Part shown: positions 22,442 through 33,236 of the stretch, piece by piece | Numbering within the stretch: position 1 is the stretch's first letter | Layout: each line of letters opens with the position of its first letter | Source of the DNA: Lepidodermella squamata | Lineage: Eukaryota; Gastrotricha | Assembly: GCA_047495785.1 (NCBI GenBank) | Contig: JBLDXI010000066.1 | Span: 62,001 to 126,000 of the forward strand | DNA length: 64,000 nt | Reading direction: 5' to 3' | Notes under the pieces: model-generated | What the model saw: only the letters and a program-made list of their open reading frames with translations | Database searches by the model: none | Told to the model about the DNA's origin: nothing | Position numbers and translations under genes: made by a program

Positions 22442-22650
22442 AGTTTCGTGCGACAGATTTGGTTTTTTTCAGTTTTGAGACGCAAGTTACAAGGGCAAAA
22501 AAGCCAAGCCTGTAATGAACTGTGAAAAACGTGGCTATGTGGTTTTTTTGAGGTGTCACTTTTTTACAATGTGCTAAAAAATGAGTCGATGTGGGAGAAA
22601 ATCCAGAAATTTGGCCTTGAAAAATTTATTCTTCGAAGAGACTAGGTAAT

Positions 22651-24228
22651 TTAATCACTCTTAGCCTGGCCATTTGTTGCCTTTAGCTTCAAGTTATATG
22701 CCTTTCTATCAGCTGCATTGCTGTACAAGTTTTGAGTAAGGGCAATAGCCATGATTAGCCCACAAAGACTTGTTACAGCTAGGAGGACATAGCTCCATAC
22801 GAAACAGTGTAGGCCAAAGCAGTAACGACCGGTCGGCATGAAAATTGCACCTTCGTATTCATAAATCGAACTGTAGGCTATCGAGTAAGGAAATCCTATA
22901 AAATAAACAATTAATAAGGTTTCTCGATTATAATTCGAATTTTTACCAAGAAGTCCTGCCGCGAAGATCGACCATCCCCAGTTAGAGGCTAGGTACTTTT
23001 CGCCATACATTTCACTCATCAAAGTTGGGGACTGGCACCAGGTGACACCTGAACTTGTCCCAATGATCACCACTGTAACCAACAATACTTCAAAAGAATC
23101 GCCCCAGAATATCGATATTCCGTAGATCAGCGTTTGAAGTAAGTAAGGTATGAGGAAAATCACGGAACGAGGCGCTTTGTTGCTGTGAGCTATCAAATCG
23201 CCGATGAAACCGGCGATGAACCGCGAAACAGCGCCCAGAACTGACAGCGATACAGTGAACAGTAGGTTATACTCACTCAAGCCATATGAATTCAAATAAG
23301 TCGAAATGTTGTTGTAAAACACGATTTGGCTAGTTTGGCACAGCAAGAACTGCAGGGCGAAGAACCAAAAATTCCAGCGGGAAATGAGCTTTTGAATCGG
23401 GAGCTCTTCGTAGGGAAATTCCGAGAATGAAGTCGGAGGTTTTTCTTCGGCATTTTTCGCATCTGAACTCGCTTGGTTAGTCGCGCTACTTTCAGGTAAC
23501 TCTTCCAGCTCGACTAAAGGATCAGACTCGTTGCCTTCAGACGCGTCCAATCGGCCGCAGAAGAGGAATAGCAGAAGATTAGCAATCCCGGAAACAACTG
23601 CTAGAAAAATGAAGAACCCGGGCAAGTTCTGCTTTTGCTCCTCCCCAGGCCCGTAGTGATTGTTCGCGAACATTCCGTTATAAATGAAAGACAAAGCTGT
23701 TAGGCCAACACTCCATGACCCATCGATCAACCCAATAACCTTCCCTCTATTGACCAAGGTGAAGTTGGGGATATTTGGCATCATGGCTCCCATGTACGTG
23801 AAGACTGAGCCGAAGTTACATGTAAACCATAGTACGCATAGCAACCACTGATTATCTGCGAAAAATTCTTTCCAATCCGAGGTTGCAAAGGCTAGAATGG
23901 CGTAAGGCACTACACTCATAATGAGTCCACTTAAAGCAACTGCTTGGCTATCTAACCGTTCATACATTACCCCAGCAGGTACGGCTAAAGCTGCAGCGAC
24001 TGCGCCGAGTTGAGCCATGACATTCGACTCGGTTTCGCTCTGATTCAGAATTTCTCGCATAGCGTTTTGCCAGAAAATAAATGACGTTGCCGTGGAGACA
24101 CTTGCGTTGCCAATGACGCCTACAGCTAGAGATATCCATTTTGCTGCTCTTGGGAATTTCCGGTGGCCAAGGGGTAGATTTCTAACCAGCTTCTTCCATA
24201 GACCGATTTTCTGAGTTTTTGCTTCCAT
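22651..24228 (-). CDS. MFS transporter 1 (nodulin-like/NFD4–MCH1-type)
   Basis: Exons 24228–22947 and 22895–22651 give 508 residues and about 12 membrane spans in two halves, split by an acidic loop near residues 225–260. Family signatures are MPNIPNF…NRGKVIGLIDGSWSVG in the first half and WCQSPTLMSEMYG…ASNWGWS in the second. These resemble nodulin-like/MCH1 major facilitators, a group better known from plants, fungi and protists; substrate unknown. The 51-nt intron is a multiple of three with no stop, so a naive reading runs straight through it; paralogues 2 and 3 show the same splice position with the join G|FPYS. Its paralogues are at 26733 and 37201. Confidence 0.78.
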   Translation of the reverse strand: MEAKTQKIGLWKKLVRNLPLGHRKFPRAAKWISLAVGVIGNASVSTATSFIFWQNAMREILNQSETESNVMAQLGAVAAALAVPAGVMYERLDSQAVALSGLIMSVVPYAILAFATSDWKEFFADNQWLLCVLWFTCNFGSVFTYMGAMMPNIPNFTLVNRGKVIGLIDGSWSVGLTALSFIYNGMFANNHYGPGEEQKQNLPGFFIFLAVVSGIANLLLFLFCGRLDASEGNESDPLVELEELPESSATNQASSDAKNAEEKPPTSFSEFPYEELPIQKLISRWNFWFFALQFLLCQTSQIVFYNNISTYLNSYGLSEYNLLFTVSLSVLGAVSRFIAGFIGDLIAHSNKAPRSVIFLIPYLLQTLIYGISIFWGDSFEVLLVTVVIIGTSSGVTWCQSPTLMSEMYGEKYLASNWGWSIFAAGLLGKNSNYNRETLLIVYFIGFPYSIAYSSIYEYEGAIFMPTGRYCFGLHCFVWSYVLLAVTSLCGLIMAIALTQNLYSNAADRKAYNLKLKATNGQAKSD

Positions 24229-24349
24229 AGTTTACAAGTTAAAGGTAGAAAATGTGGCTTTTCTTAAGCTCTTCCTTATCTGCGGCTGAAGATAATAAAG
24301 CAGATAACATTTAAACTGAAGAAGCCGTGACAAAGTTTATTTTTCAGAA

Positions 24350-25173
24350 TTATGCAGCTGGAGCTGGATCAGGAGGTGGAGCAGGGGATGGTGTAGAAAA
24401 TTGTTTTCGATATTTAATGATAGTTAGTAAAAAGACAATGCTCTCAAGTAATGCCAATAAGGCCCCGATTATCCCGACAGAAATAGCCAGGGATCCTGCA
24501 ACCAAATAGCCAGTCACGTCCTTGCATAGCACAGTGGGATCATCCCTGAAAAATTTGGAAGATTCGAGAAATATTAGAAAAAATCCTAATTGGCTTACAA
24601 TAATTCGGATGATCTTTGGATGATTCTTGCCCCGTTGTACAGACCCCTGATAAAAAATCATAAAAATCGAAACATTTCGAACTTCATAGATCACTTACGG
24701 AGTATAGGACCGAATTCCGACTGCATCAACCGCAATCAAGCATATGAAAATCGTAGCGAAGATGAAGTAAAAGACGTATTCGACCCGAGACTGTTCCTTG
24801 AACGCGAGATAAAGCCGGTGGAATAGCAGATACCAAGCGATAGGAATGACTAGTGGTATCTTACACAGAGCGATAATAAAAGGGATGCCACCCTCTTGAA
24901 AATCTTTGACTACAATCCAGCAAATTGTTGCGGCAAACAGGGATAGAAATAGCAAGACGCAATGGACTAGAGTATGAAAACAATAATTAAGGCGGAATTT
25001 TTGAGAAAATAATAGAAATTACTTAAATAACAGGCCCATGCTAATCTGACGATTGGCCGACTTTCCGCCGGAATTTCATCGCTGATGTTTTGGTAGAAAC
25101 ACGGCTTGCACTTTGGACAGCACTCTGGGAAGCAGCAGAGTGGTGGAAAATTTGGAACTTTCTCAGCAGCCAT
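24350..25173 (-). CDS. SCAMP-like tetraspan protein 1
   Basis: Exons 25173–25023, 24966–24699 and 24545–24350 give 204 residues. Secretory carrier membrane proteins are four-span proteins of recycling vesicles. The family core is visible: NFPPLCCFP…KPCFYQNISDEIP, four hydrophobic segments, and the E-peptide-like FHRLYLAFKEQ between spans 2 and 3. The C-terminal tail is Pro/Ala-rich (PAPPPDPAPAA). The N-terminal NPF repeats of animal SCAMPs are absent. The middle exon is exactly 268 nt in all three paralogues. It lies just upstream of MFS transporter 1 on the same strand. Confidence 0.8.
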
Positions 25174-25402
25174 CGCTCATCGTCGCAATGAGTCAAATAA
25201 TAATACCATCATGCCGGTAATGTTTGCATTATCATTGCTGCGTAGTAAGGTATTAGGTACTGCTACTACTACTATTACTACTACATGGCCATGCACTGGG
25301 TAAAGCGTAGTTTTTACCTGCACTGGCAGCATATTTATGTTCAGCGACAAAAAAATTATTTGTTTTTTATTCAAAATAATGTGTGCAGGTAGTATAAAAG
25401 TG

Positions 25403-26252
25403 TCATGCCACTACGGGGCTTTCCTCCAGCCTAGCGATGGGCCCAGTTTGCTGGCTTCGGTACCTGCGCAGGGTGACGATGAAGAGAATGAGCTCGAAAA
25501 AGACGAGGAAACAGCCGAAAATTCCGGTAGCAATAGCCATCCATCCTGCTACCCTGAACTTCAAACCACCAGGAGGTGTTCCATCCGGTGGATTTTCAGC
25601 CCTAAATAAACTTGATAAGTATATTGAATGAAATTATAGCCAAAATTGAACCCTTGCTTCGCCAACTTGATGCCATTGTAAAATCCCCTTGATATAGGAA
25701 GATACATGAATGATTCATTGAAATGACACAACTTACGGAGAATAAGATGGAATTCCAATCGAGTCGACTACAACAAGTCCGATAATGATGACAGAAACGA
25801 GGAAGAAGACGTAGTAGTCTATCCTGAATTGGTCTTTGAAGGCGAGGTAGAGACGGCGGAACCAGAAGTACCATTCAAGTGGTATGACTATGATCAGCTT
25901 GCAAATCGAGATGACGAAAAGCACGCCGGCCTCTGTGAAGTCTTGCACAACTATCCAACTAGCGATTGATGCTATGATACTCGCGATCATAAACATTATA
26001 TGAACTTGAGAAATTCGGAAAAGTTTGATTATTGCGAAAGGCATAGGGATAGGATTACTAACGTATGTAGCAGATCCAGGCTAAGCGGCAAAGTGAACGG
26101 TTGCCCGATGGAATTTCGTCGCTGATGTTCTGGTAAAAACATGGCTTACAACAGGAGCAGATCCTCGGGAAGCAGCACAGCGGTGGAAAATTAGCTTCTT
26201 TGGCCGCTTGAAGTGGCTGATTGTCCTTAGCTTCGTTTTCAAACGGATTCAT
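25403..26252 (-). CDS. SCAMP-like tetraspan protein 2 (with NPF)
   Basis: Exons 26252–26063, 26004–25737 and 25601–25403 give 218 residues. It opens with MNPFENE, an NPF motif of the kind that EH-domain endocytic proteins bind; paralogues 1 and 3 lack it. The core reads NFPPLCCFP…KPCFYQNISDEIP, then four membrane spans with FRRLYLAFKDQF between spans 2 and 3. Likely role is vesicle recycling or membrane fusion at trans-Golgi or endosomes, by family. The intron phases (1 and 2) match the other two copies. Confidence 0.82.
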
Positions 26253-26732
26253 GATGTAATTTATAAAATCGAGAAACTAAGCGAGGCAGAGCTGCGGATA
26301 CATGTTTTGCTCAGTCTGTAATCAAAGCTTATAGATAGGACTAAGGATTGATTAGCCATATTCACGGATTGCCTCTAGCAATGTTAGATTTCTCATTTGA
26401 CTAGTACTATTCATCGCATATTTTATTAATAAAATCCATAACTCGTGAAAGATGAATGAGAGTGAATGTGTGCATAGTACCTTCATAACGTGTAGAATGA
26501 ACGTAGCTCGTTTCTTTCTATTACCTCTCGTGTAAAATACACCGTGTACTCATTGGCAAGGCCTGCGCCAGATCCTATGATTCATTATTGGAATTTTCTT
26601 TACCAAATGTTTTCAAACTTTACTCAAATTACCCAACTTCATTACGTTGTTAATTTAAGTTCTTTGTGGTTGATAACCCAGAAGCCATATCATGATACTC
26701 TTATCACAGTGAAAGTTCAAAGTTCAAATAAT
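26253..26732. other. intergenic, no gene seen
   Basis: Upstream region of SCAMP 2 and downstream region of MFS 2. The plus-strand open frame at 26544 overlaps the last exon of MFS 2 and lacks support. Confidence 0.5.
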
Positions 26733-28317
26733 TCACGACTCCGCTATCTGCTGTTCTTCATTACTTGTATACCGGATGTCCGTTTGGGAATTTCGATGAT
26801 TTCTTCGATCAGCCGCATTGTCTTGCATGTTTTGTACAAGACCAATTGCCATGATAAGCGCGCATAAGGTTGACCCTGTCAACAGGAAATAGCTCCATCT
26901 GAAACATTCAAGGCCATAGCAATTCCTCTCGTTAGGCTGATAAATCGCTGCTTCGTAAATCGAACTGAAGCCGATAGAAAATGGGAAACCTTGAAAATCG
27001 AAAAGTTTGGTGATGAAAGATGACTGAAAATAGTATCAAACCTATAATTCCGGAACCTAGTAATGACCAGCCCCAATTTGAGGCTAAATACTTGGCTCCA
27101 AAAAGTTCATTCAATAAAGCTGGTGATTGAGATATTGTTGCTCCTGATGCCAGGCCAACGACTACAACAGTCGCCAATAACACATAGAAATCATCACCGA
27201 CAGCAATTGAAATCGCATAGATCGCCATTTGCATCATGAAGGGTATTATCAAAACAGCAGCCCTTGGTGTTTTATCCCGTTTCGCAATCAAATCACCGAG
27301 AATCCCAGCTAAAATCTTCGAGACTGCGCTTATTGTTGAGCTGGTAACTGTGAATAGCAAATTGTAAGCTCCGAACCCGTAAGACTTGAGAAATGTTGAA
27401 ATGTTGTTGTTAAAAACAGCTTGACTGACTTGTCCGAGCAGGAACTGAGAGATGAAGTAGTAAAAACTCCATCTTTTGATAATTTTCGTTACGGGCAGGT
27501 CTTGAAAAGGGAATTCGGAATATCTTGACGGAGGATTTTGTTCGATAGATGCTCGCCTAGTTTCTAAATTGGTTGAAACATCAGGGGGTTTGTTGGGACT
27601 TGGAACTCCGATAATTGAACCCTTAACCTCTAAACGGCCACTAAACATGAAGATCAATATGTTGACAATGGCGCATAGAATCGCTAGAAACACGAAAAAT
27701 CCCGGTAAATTCTGGTTTTTCTCCTCCCCAGGTCCGTAATGGCCATTTGCGAAAAGTTGGTTGTATATCACGGACATAAGGCTCAAACCAACACTCCAAG
27801 AAGCGTCCAGAACTCCGATAACCTTGCCGCGATGGTTCAGTTCGAAATTATGAATATTCGGCATCATCGATCCCATGTACGTGAAAATCGTCGCGAAATT
27901 GCAGAAGAACCAAATGATACAAAGCAGCCATTGATTCGCCGCGAAAAACACCTTCCATGTCGAAGTTGCAAAGGCAAGAATTGTCAGAGTTGTCACACTC
28001 ATCAGCCCTCCGACCAGGGCTACAGATTGAGTGCCGTATTTTTCGAACATCATACCACCCGGGAAGGCGAAAAACGCACCGACTGCTCCGATTTGAGCCA
28101 TTACATTCGAATCTGTTTCGGTTTGGTTCAGAATCTCACGCATCGCGTTTTGCCATATAATGAAAGTTGTGGCTGAGGTGGCTGTAGCCATGCCGAGAAT
28201 TCCGACGCATAGCGATATCCATTTGGCTGATTTTGGGAATTTTCGATGGCCAAGTGGGAAATTTTCAACAAATCTACCCCAGCGTGTTTTTGACTGACTT
28301 GTATCCTGGCTGGACAT
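26733..28317 (-). CDS. MFS transporter 2 (nodulin-like/NFD4–MCH1-type)
   Basis: Exons 28317–27042 and 26989–26733 give 510 residues. It is a paralogue of the transporters at 22651 and 37201, with MREILNQTE, MPNIHNFELNHRGKVIGVLDASWSVG, SQSPALLNELFGAKY and ASNWGWS. Exon 2 begins inside the join G|FPFSIGFSSIYE and encodes the last two spans, ending in a polar tail. A read-through of the intron would give an aberrant C-terminus, so the spliced model is preferred. Twelve spans; substrate unknown. Confidence 0.78.
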
Positions 28318-28438
28318 CTTAATTGATGATTCAAGCCGGAAGTTGCGTAAATTTATCCCACCCTTTGTCGGCTCTTATCAAAAAAGTCTTATCTTGAATT
28401 GCGCCTTTTTATTTTATTCACACATTTTAATCTATAGA

Positions 28439-29617
28439 TTAACGAGTCCATTTCAGAACAATCAAATCTAAAAGTAGGGCAATCAAATTGAAAACAGTTG
28501 CGCTCAACAGAATTTCTGGCATCGATGACTCGCTAGTTGCTCGCGTCCAGTTAGCGCCGTTGAAGGAAAGTAAGCAAAATATCATTAAAATCAGACTAGC
28601 AACGTGGCGAGATGTTACCCAATGCGTAACTTCGATGAAAGAAATGGCCGATATAACGGCATGGAGTGGTAAATTAATGAAAATTAGACGATTCATCAGG
28701 TGGCTATCCAATTGCTTTTCTGAATTTTTACAATAAAATTCGTGAAGACATATCAACGCGATTGAATTTGCTAGGATGAAATTCAAGAAGAAATGAAGGT
28801 ACCTTAGAATCGAATAAATAGTTTTCCTATTAAGGACGGAGAAGCAATATCTGACATCGTTGTCAACGGCAACTTCTTCATTCACTGGCTGGAATGATAG
28901 GCCTAACGTTATCGAGACTAAAGAAGAGATCGCGCATAGAATAGCGTAGATCAAACAGGAAATTTTAGGAGCTAGAGCTACAACATGATAACCGAAAATA
29001 TGGCGCTTCACGAAAATACAAGAAAAATCCTGAATAGCAGAGACATAACTGAAAATCCCGCATAACAATATAAGGGAGAGCCCTATTGCTAAATGGCCTA
29101 TTACGGCGAATTTGAAGCCAGTTGAGCTCGAGAAGCCGGTTTTCGATGCGAGGCTGAACGTTACGCATAGGTAGAAACCGCCGATGACAATGGGCGACCA
29201 AAGGAATTTTTCGTATTGTTTCAAGCATACTATTTTGTCTCGCATTTGCTGCGTTAGGCTAGCGACGACTTTCACTGTAAGAGTTGGCAAAGCGTTGGTG
29301 AACTGGCGCAGGAAGGGATGAACATCACTGCCGTAGGCGATGTTGTAGGGTTCGCAGGTGCCGTTGTTGTTCCAAATGCTGACTTCGCGGTGGAAAAGCG
29401 GCATTGTTGAATTGACGATTTTGATCTCCTTCTTGCAGTAGTACTCGTCGAAAGCGGCGAGAACCATGCAGAAGAAAAATATGACTGAAAGTATGACGTT
29501 GCAAATTTTCAACCGATTGCCAATCGCTTGGTATCGGAAAAGAGGCGGAATTTCATACTTCTCAGGTAAAAGAAGGTCGATTTCACTGACGATCGGTAAA
29601 ACTGAGGATTTTCTCAT
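28439..29617 (-). CDS. orphan eight-span membrane protein, intronless
   Basis: Single exon of 392 residues starting at ATG 29617. I do not recognise the family. Eight hydrophobic segments can be counted (near residues 39, 138, 170, 210, 268, 310, 337, 370). The halves look internally duplicated: span 1 ends FDEYYCKKE and span 5 ends LHEFYCKNSE, each after an asparagine-rich hydrophobic run. An extracellular-type Asn/Cys loop follows span 1. It sits on the same strand between MFS 2 and SCAMP 3. It could be a distant Frag1/DRAM-like protein, but evidence is weak. Confidence 0.65.
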   Translation of the reverse strand: MRKSSVLPIVSEIDLLLPEKYEIPPLFRYQAIGNRLKICNVILSVIFFFCMVLAAFDEYYCKKEIKIVNSTMPLFHREVSIWNNNGTCEPYNIAYGSDVHPFLRQFTNALPTLTVKVVASLTQQMRDKIVCLKQYEKFLWSPIVIGGFYLCVTFSLASKTGFSSSTGFKFAVIGHLAIGLSLILLCGIFSYVSAIQDFSCIFVKRHIFGYHVVALAPKISCLIYAILCAISSLVSITLGLSFQPVNEEVAVDNDVRYCFSVLNRKTIYSILRYLHFFLNFILANSIALICLHEFYCKNSEKQLDSHLMNRLIFINLPLHAVISAISFIEVTHWVTSRHVASLILMIFCLLSFNGANWTRATSESSMPEILLSATVFNLIALLLDLIVLKWTR

Positions 29618-30849
29618 GTTATTTATTTGACGCAGATTTTCTTTTTTAAAGCCTGCCTCCTACCCAGAATAAAATTTCTTAATGCCATCATCACGTTCTC
29701 TAACCACTCGATCAGGCGTAATAATTAGGGTTAATTAGCACAACGTCGGAAAATTCTGATTAGCCATGAAGACTGCCTACGAGCGGCGTAATCGCGTCAT
29801 CGATATTTCCGCTATATCCAATGTTGTTTTGAACATTTTTTCGAAGTTTCGAGTGAATTTATAACTCGCTAATTTCGACCGGTCGACTTGTGCGTCTGGT
29901 TTTATTCGGTCACTGTTTGTTCATTTCAACCAAAAAAATTGAACTTTTTATCGGCCGGATAATAAGATGAGTCACACCTCCCTGGGCAACCATAAATAGT
30001 AAAAAATGATAATCCAATTGTTTGTCCATTTCTTTGAAGCTTGAATAAACATTTTTGATATTCTCGAGACACTGCCGTGTTATTAATATTGAGCGCCAAT
30101 TTTTTCGTTCAGTCCAGCACTACTTCCCTCAGCATTCAATAAAGCAGGAGATGACGATAATGTTCCTAATACGCTCATCAAAGCAGCCGTCCTAATTACC
30201 TGTTCTGAAGTGTTATTGAAGATTTTATTGCTCATTCTGCACGAAAATATTCGCTAACCAAGGAAAGAAAGTATAACGCCACGCAAAGGCGAATTTCTCT
30301 GCGCGGAATGCGCTTTGATCTCCGATGATGTCTACGCCAGTACTTGATAGCCTATCAGTCCGATTGCAACTGGTGCTTACTTTTATTTTGAATTCATTGA
30401 ATTCTCAATTTTTCTTCATTTTCGCCAGTCCGATGAGGAAACGCTGAAATATATTATTTATATCCAATATTTGGCATGAAACTGAAAGTTGAACAATTCA
30501 AAATCTCATTTCAGTCGTAGAACTTGCGAATTGTCTAACGGGAATGTCACTTTCGGATTCAGGTCGAAACGCACGAGACGCACGAGACACGCTTTCGAAC
30601 AGACTTTCCCGCGCGCTCATTAGCGGAGTCTGTGGATTTTCCAGACTCAAAACCCTAATTACACAAGTATTAGGACAGCCAAATAAGCATGGCAAGCATA
30701 TCCGTTAGATGAAGGGTGAAAATTTCTCCGATTCTTGTTTTTGATCATTTTTATTCGACAAAATCACTGAGATACGGGCCGAGCTCTTCCATTTTACAAG
30801 CAATTACATTGTCTTTGCCTTGCACGGGCAATTTTTTCAGTTTGATCTC
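29618..30849. other. intergenic with possible MFS relic
   Basis: No intact gene. Near 30125–30260 on the minus strand there is similarity to the SPALLN region of MFS 2 (see separate entry). The open frame at 30498–30695 has no recognisable features. Confidence 0.45.
30125..30260 (-). pseudogene. possible relic of a fourth MFS transporter
   Basis: CATTCAATAAAGCAGGAGAT at 30132 closely matches CATTCAATAAAGCTGGTGAT in MFS 2 (about 27109), and the match continues in the next ~25 bases with small indels. Translated on the minus strand both give SPALLN. Further in, the match fades. It may be a decayed copy next to SCAMP 3, but it is short. Confidence 0.25.
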
Positions 30850-31663
30850 TCATGCCATGGGCATCGACTGGATCACTGGCCGGCGGTAATGCTGAATAGC
30901 CCGGTATAACAGGATGATTTCCAGCAAGAAAAGCAGCATCCCCATCGCCCCGGCAGTTACCATCATCGCACCAACGATTAGCACAGTTTCCCCAGTCGCA
31001 ATAGTGTTTCCATCCTTGTCAACTATCCTCCTAATGAAAATGATCCTGATTGAAGTAATGCAAAACCAACTCAAAGAACTAACGCATATTTCTGGCCGAT
31101 TTCAACCCATTTCGAACCGTTGTAGATACCCCTATGATGAAACAATTGGGATATTTCATCATTGTTAATCCTCCTTACTTACGGGGCATATGAGGGGATT
31201 CCGATTGCGTCGACGAATATCCATATAATGCATAGAACTGAGATTAGGAAGTAAAATTGAATGTTGACAGCGAAATTGCCCTTGAAAGCTGCGTAGACTC
31301 GGCGGAACCAAAACAGGTAGATGATTGGAACGCTGGCGACGAGCTTCACAATTGCTATAACAAAATATATCCCGGCTTCGCCAAATTCTTTCATCACAAT
31401 CCAAGCCGCCAGGCCAGTGATAGTAGTGAAAAGTAACAGCAGCATATGATCTGAAAATTCAAATGTTGAGATTTCGTTTTAGTAGTTTACCACGCCTTAC
31501 AGTTGTAGCAAAACCAAGCTAGACGCACAACGCCACGTGATTCATTCGGTATTTCTTTGCCAATGTTTTGGTAGAAGCATGGCTTGCAGCCTGGAATGCA
31601 CGTCGGTAGACAACACCTTGGCGGGAAATTGTCAACTGGAGTCGCCGGCGCTGCTGTAGCCAT
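30850..31663 (-). CDS. SCAMP-like tetraspan protein 3
   Basis: Exons 31663–31501, 31450–31183 and 31030–30850 give 203 residues. The core reads NFPPRCCLP…KPCFYQNIGKEIP, then four spans with FRRVYAAFKGNF between spans 2 and 3 and DAIGIPSYAP after span 3. The N-terminus is Ala/Pro-rich, without NPF. The middle exon is 268 nt as in the other two. It starts about 250 bp from a plus-strand small open frame. Confidence 0.8.
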
Positions 31664-31911
31664 TTCAAATATCTTGTTTCTTGTTGCACTAAAATGATAG
31701 ATTCACAAATGAAAAGTGTGTTTTAGATACGCTGTTGATGTGAAATCGCGAGGGATTGGCTTGAAATGAATGGTCGTTGTCTATTTAGCAAGATCATAAA
31801 TTAATGCTTAAAGATCCAAGTTAAAAAAAAAATTCTTGAGAGGAAGTTGGGTTTCGACCTGATTTCGCCTCGCAACCGGAAGCGGAGATAGAATATCGAA
31901 ATTCGTTCTTT

Positions 31912-32262
31912 ATGCTAGTAAGTTATACTCATCGGCTGTATGAATATGTCCGGAATTATCTTAGGAAGTTTTGGGCGCAATTCTCACTTCTCGGCCTTAT
32001 CGTCAATGTCAGCGCTATCTGTTACCTAGTACCGCAGTACATTAAAAGCAATTGGGCGGTTGGTGGTGAAGTGGATTTCTCGGAAATATTCGTCAATATC
32101 AGTATTTTAGTGGCTATTATCAACTTGCGATTGCTGCAAATAGCCCTAAATTTCTGCAAAACTTATGGCATAGCTGCAATTGCGAACGAGGCAGGCGTAG
32201 ATAGCAGACCTTTATCTCAATGCGAGTGCCGCGAAAAACAGGTTAATCGTGAATCAACATGA
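31912..32262 (+). CDS. hypothetical small two-span membrane protein
   Basis: ATG-initiated frame of 116 residues with two hydrophobic segments (near 21–43 and 61–84), a basic amphipathic N-terminus and a polar Cys-containing tail. It is divergent from SCAMP 3. There are no visible introns, no recognised family and no strong context. It could be a real small gene or a chance frame. Confidence 0.3.
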   Translation: MLVSYTHRLYEYVRNYLRKFWAQFSLLGLIVNVSAICYLVPQYIKSNWAVGGEVDFSEIFVNISILVAIINLRLLQIALNFCKTYGIAAIANEAGVDSRPLSQCECREKQVNREST

Positions 32263-33236
32263 AACTGGCTTTTATTATTCTCTCAGCTTTCCCGCTTCGC
32301 TTCGTTCGTCTGGTTCTCTAAAAAAACCGGCGATACCATCATTTGACATCTTTTGGTCCTCATTCCGATTTTACGAAAAGATGGGACAAATTGGCTAGGT
32401 GTTTGCCAACCATTTTCGGACAATTAGCCAGATGACAGTATAGTAATCAAGCCGGCGGTGAAGAGGCTTTGGTAGCGAAATGATCAATCTATGCAGCTCT
32501 TATAAAATTTGGAGATTCTAGGCTTTCTGAACCTATCGTTCGAACTTCTCTGATTTGATGCCTAGGAGCGAGAGGCGTGCAAACTGGTTCAACATCAGGC
32601 GAATACTTTGCGACCGAATATTTTGATTTGACAACACGAAGCAGGAAAAGCAGGTGATAAGACATTTTGAAAATATAAAATTATGGTCAGCGAAATTCTG
32701 AAAAATAAGCGATCAAAATAATCAGAGCTATCATAGAATTGAGGAATAGCAATTAATGGTATTGTCCAGCTTGCCGCATTTTGGCTTGATATTCATTATT
32801 GGTGTCTCAATAGTATAGTACGTAGTTATACATTTTTCATCCGCATCCTGTAATCTCAAGTTTCTCCCTCAGCTCGAGAAAACAACTAAAAGCATAAATA
32901 CACCGAATACCACAAACCAAGAAAAAACATGCACGGTAACGAGAAAATTCTCGACATCTTGGCCTCACGACTGTATATTGTACGTCTTTAGGAGTGAAAT
33001 CATACGCCTTTTAACAGCTGCGCCACCGGCGTGTGGCAAAGCTTATGCATGGTAATGGCTTCATCGCTTACGAGCGTACAGGCACCTTAACCTGACGCCT
33101 TTCATTTAAACATAGCAGTACTACTACTACATAACAAAGAATATACTCATTTATACGCTCAAAAAACCACGACAAGTTTGTAGTACTTAATGCCTAGAGC
33201 AAACACAATGATGATGGTGTGAGTTGGGCCAACGTC
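32263..33236. other. intergenic upstream of the ATPase gene
   Basis: No gene seen. Just before the ATPase start, ATGs at 33208, 33211 and 33214 are all out of frame with it; the first opens a four-codon frame (ATG ATG ATG GTG TGA) that could act as an upstream open frame. Confidence 0.45.

Noticed and set aside
22651-24228. MFS 1 as a single-exon gene of 525 residues
   Set aside because: The reading frame is open, but paralogues show a conserved intron at the same place and removing 22896–22946 restores the shared G|FPYS sequence.
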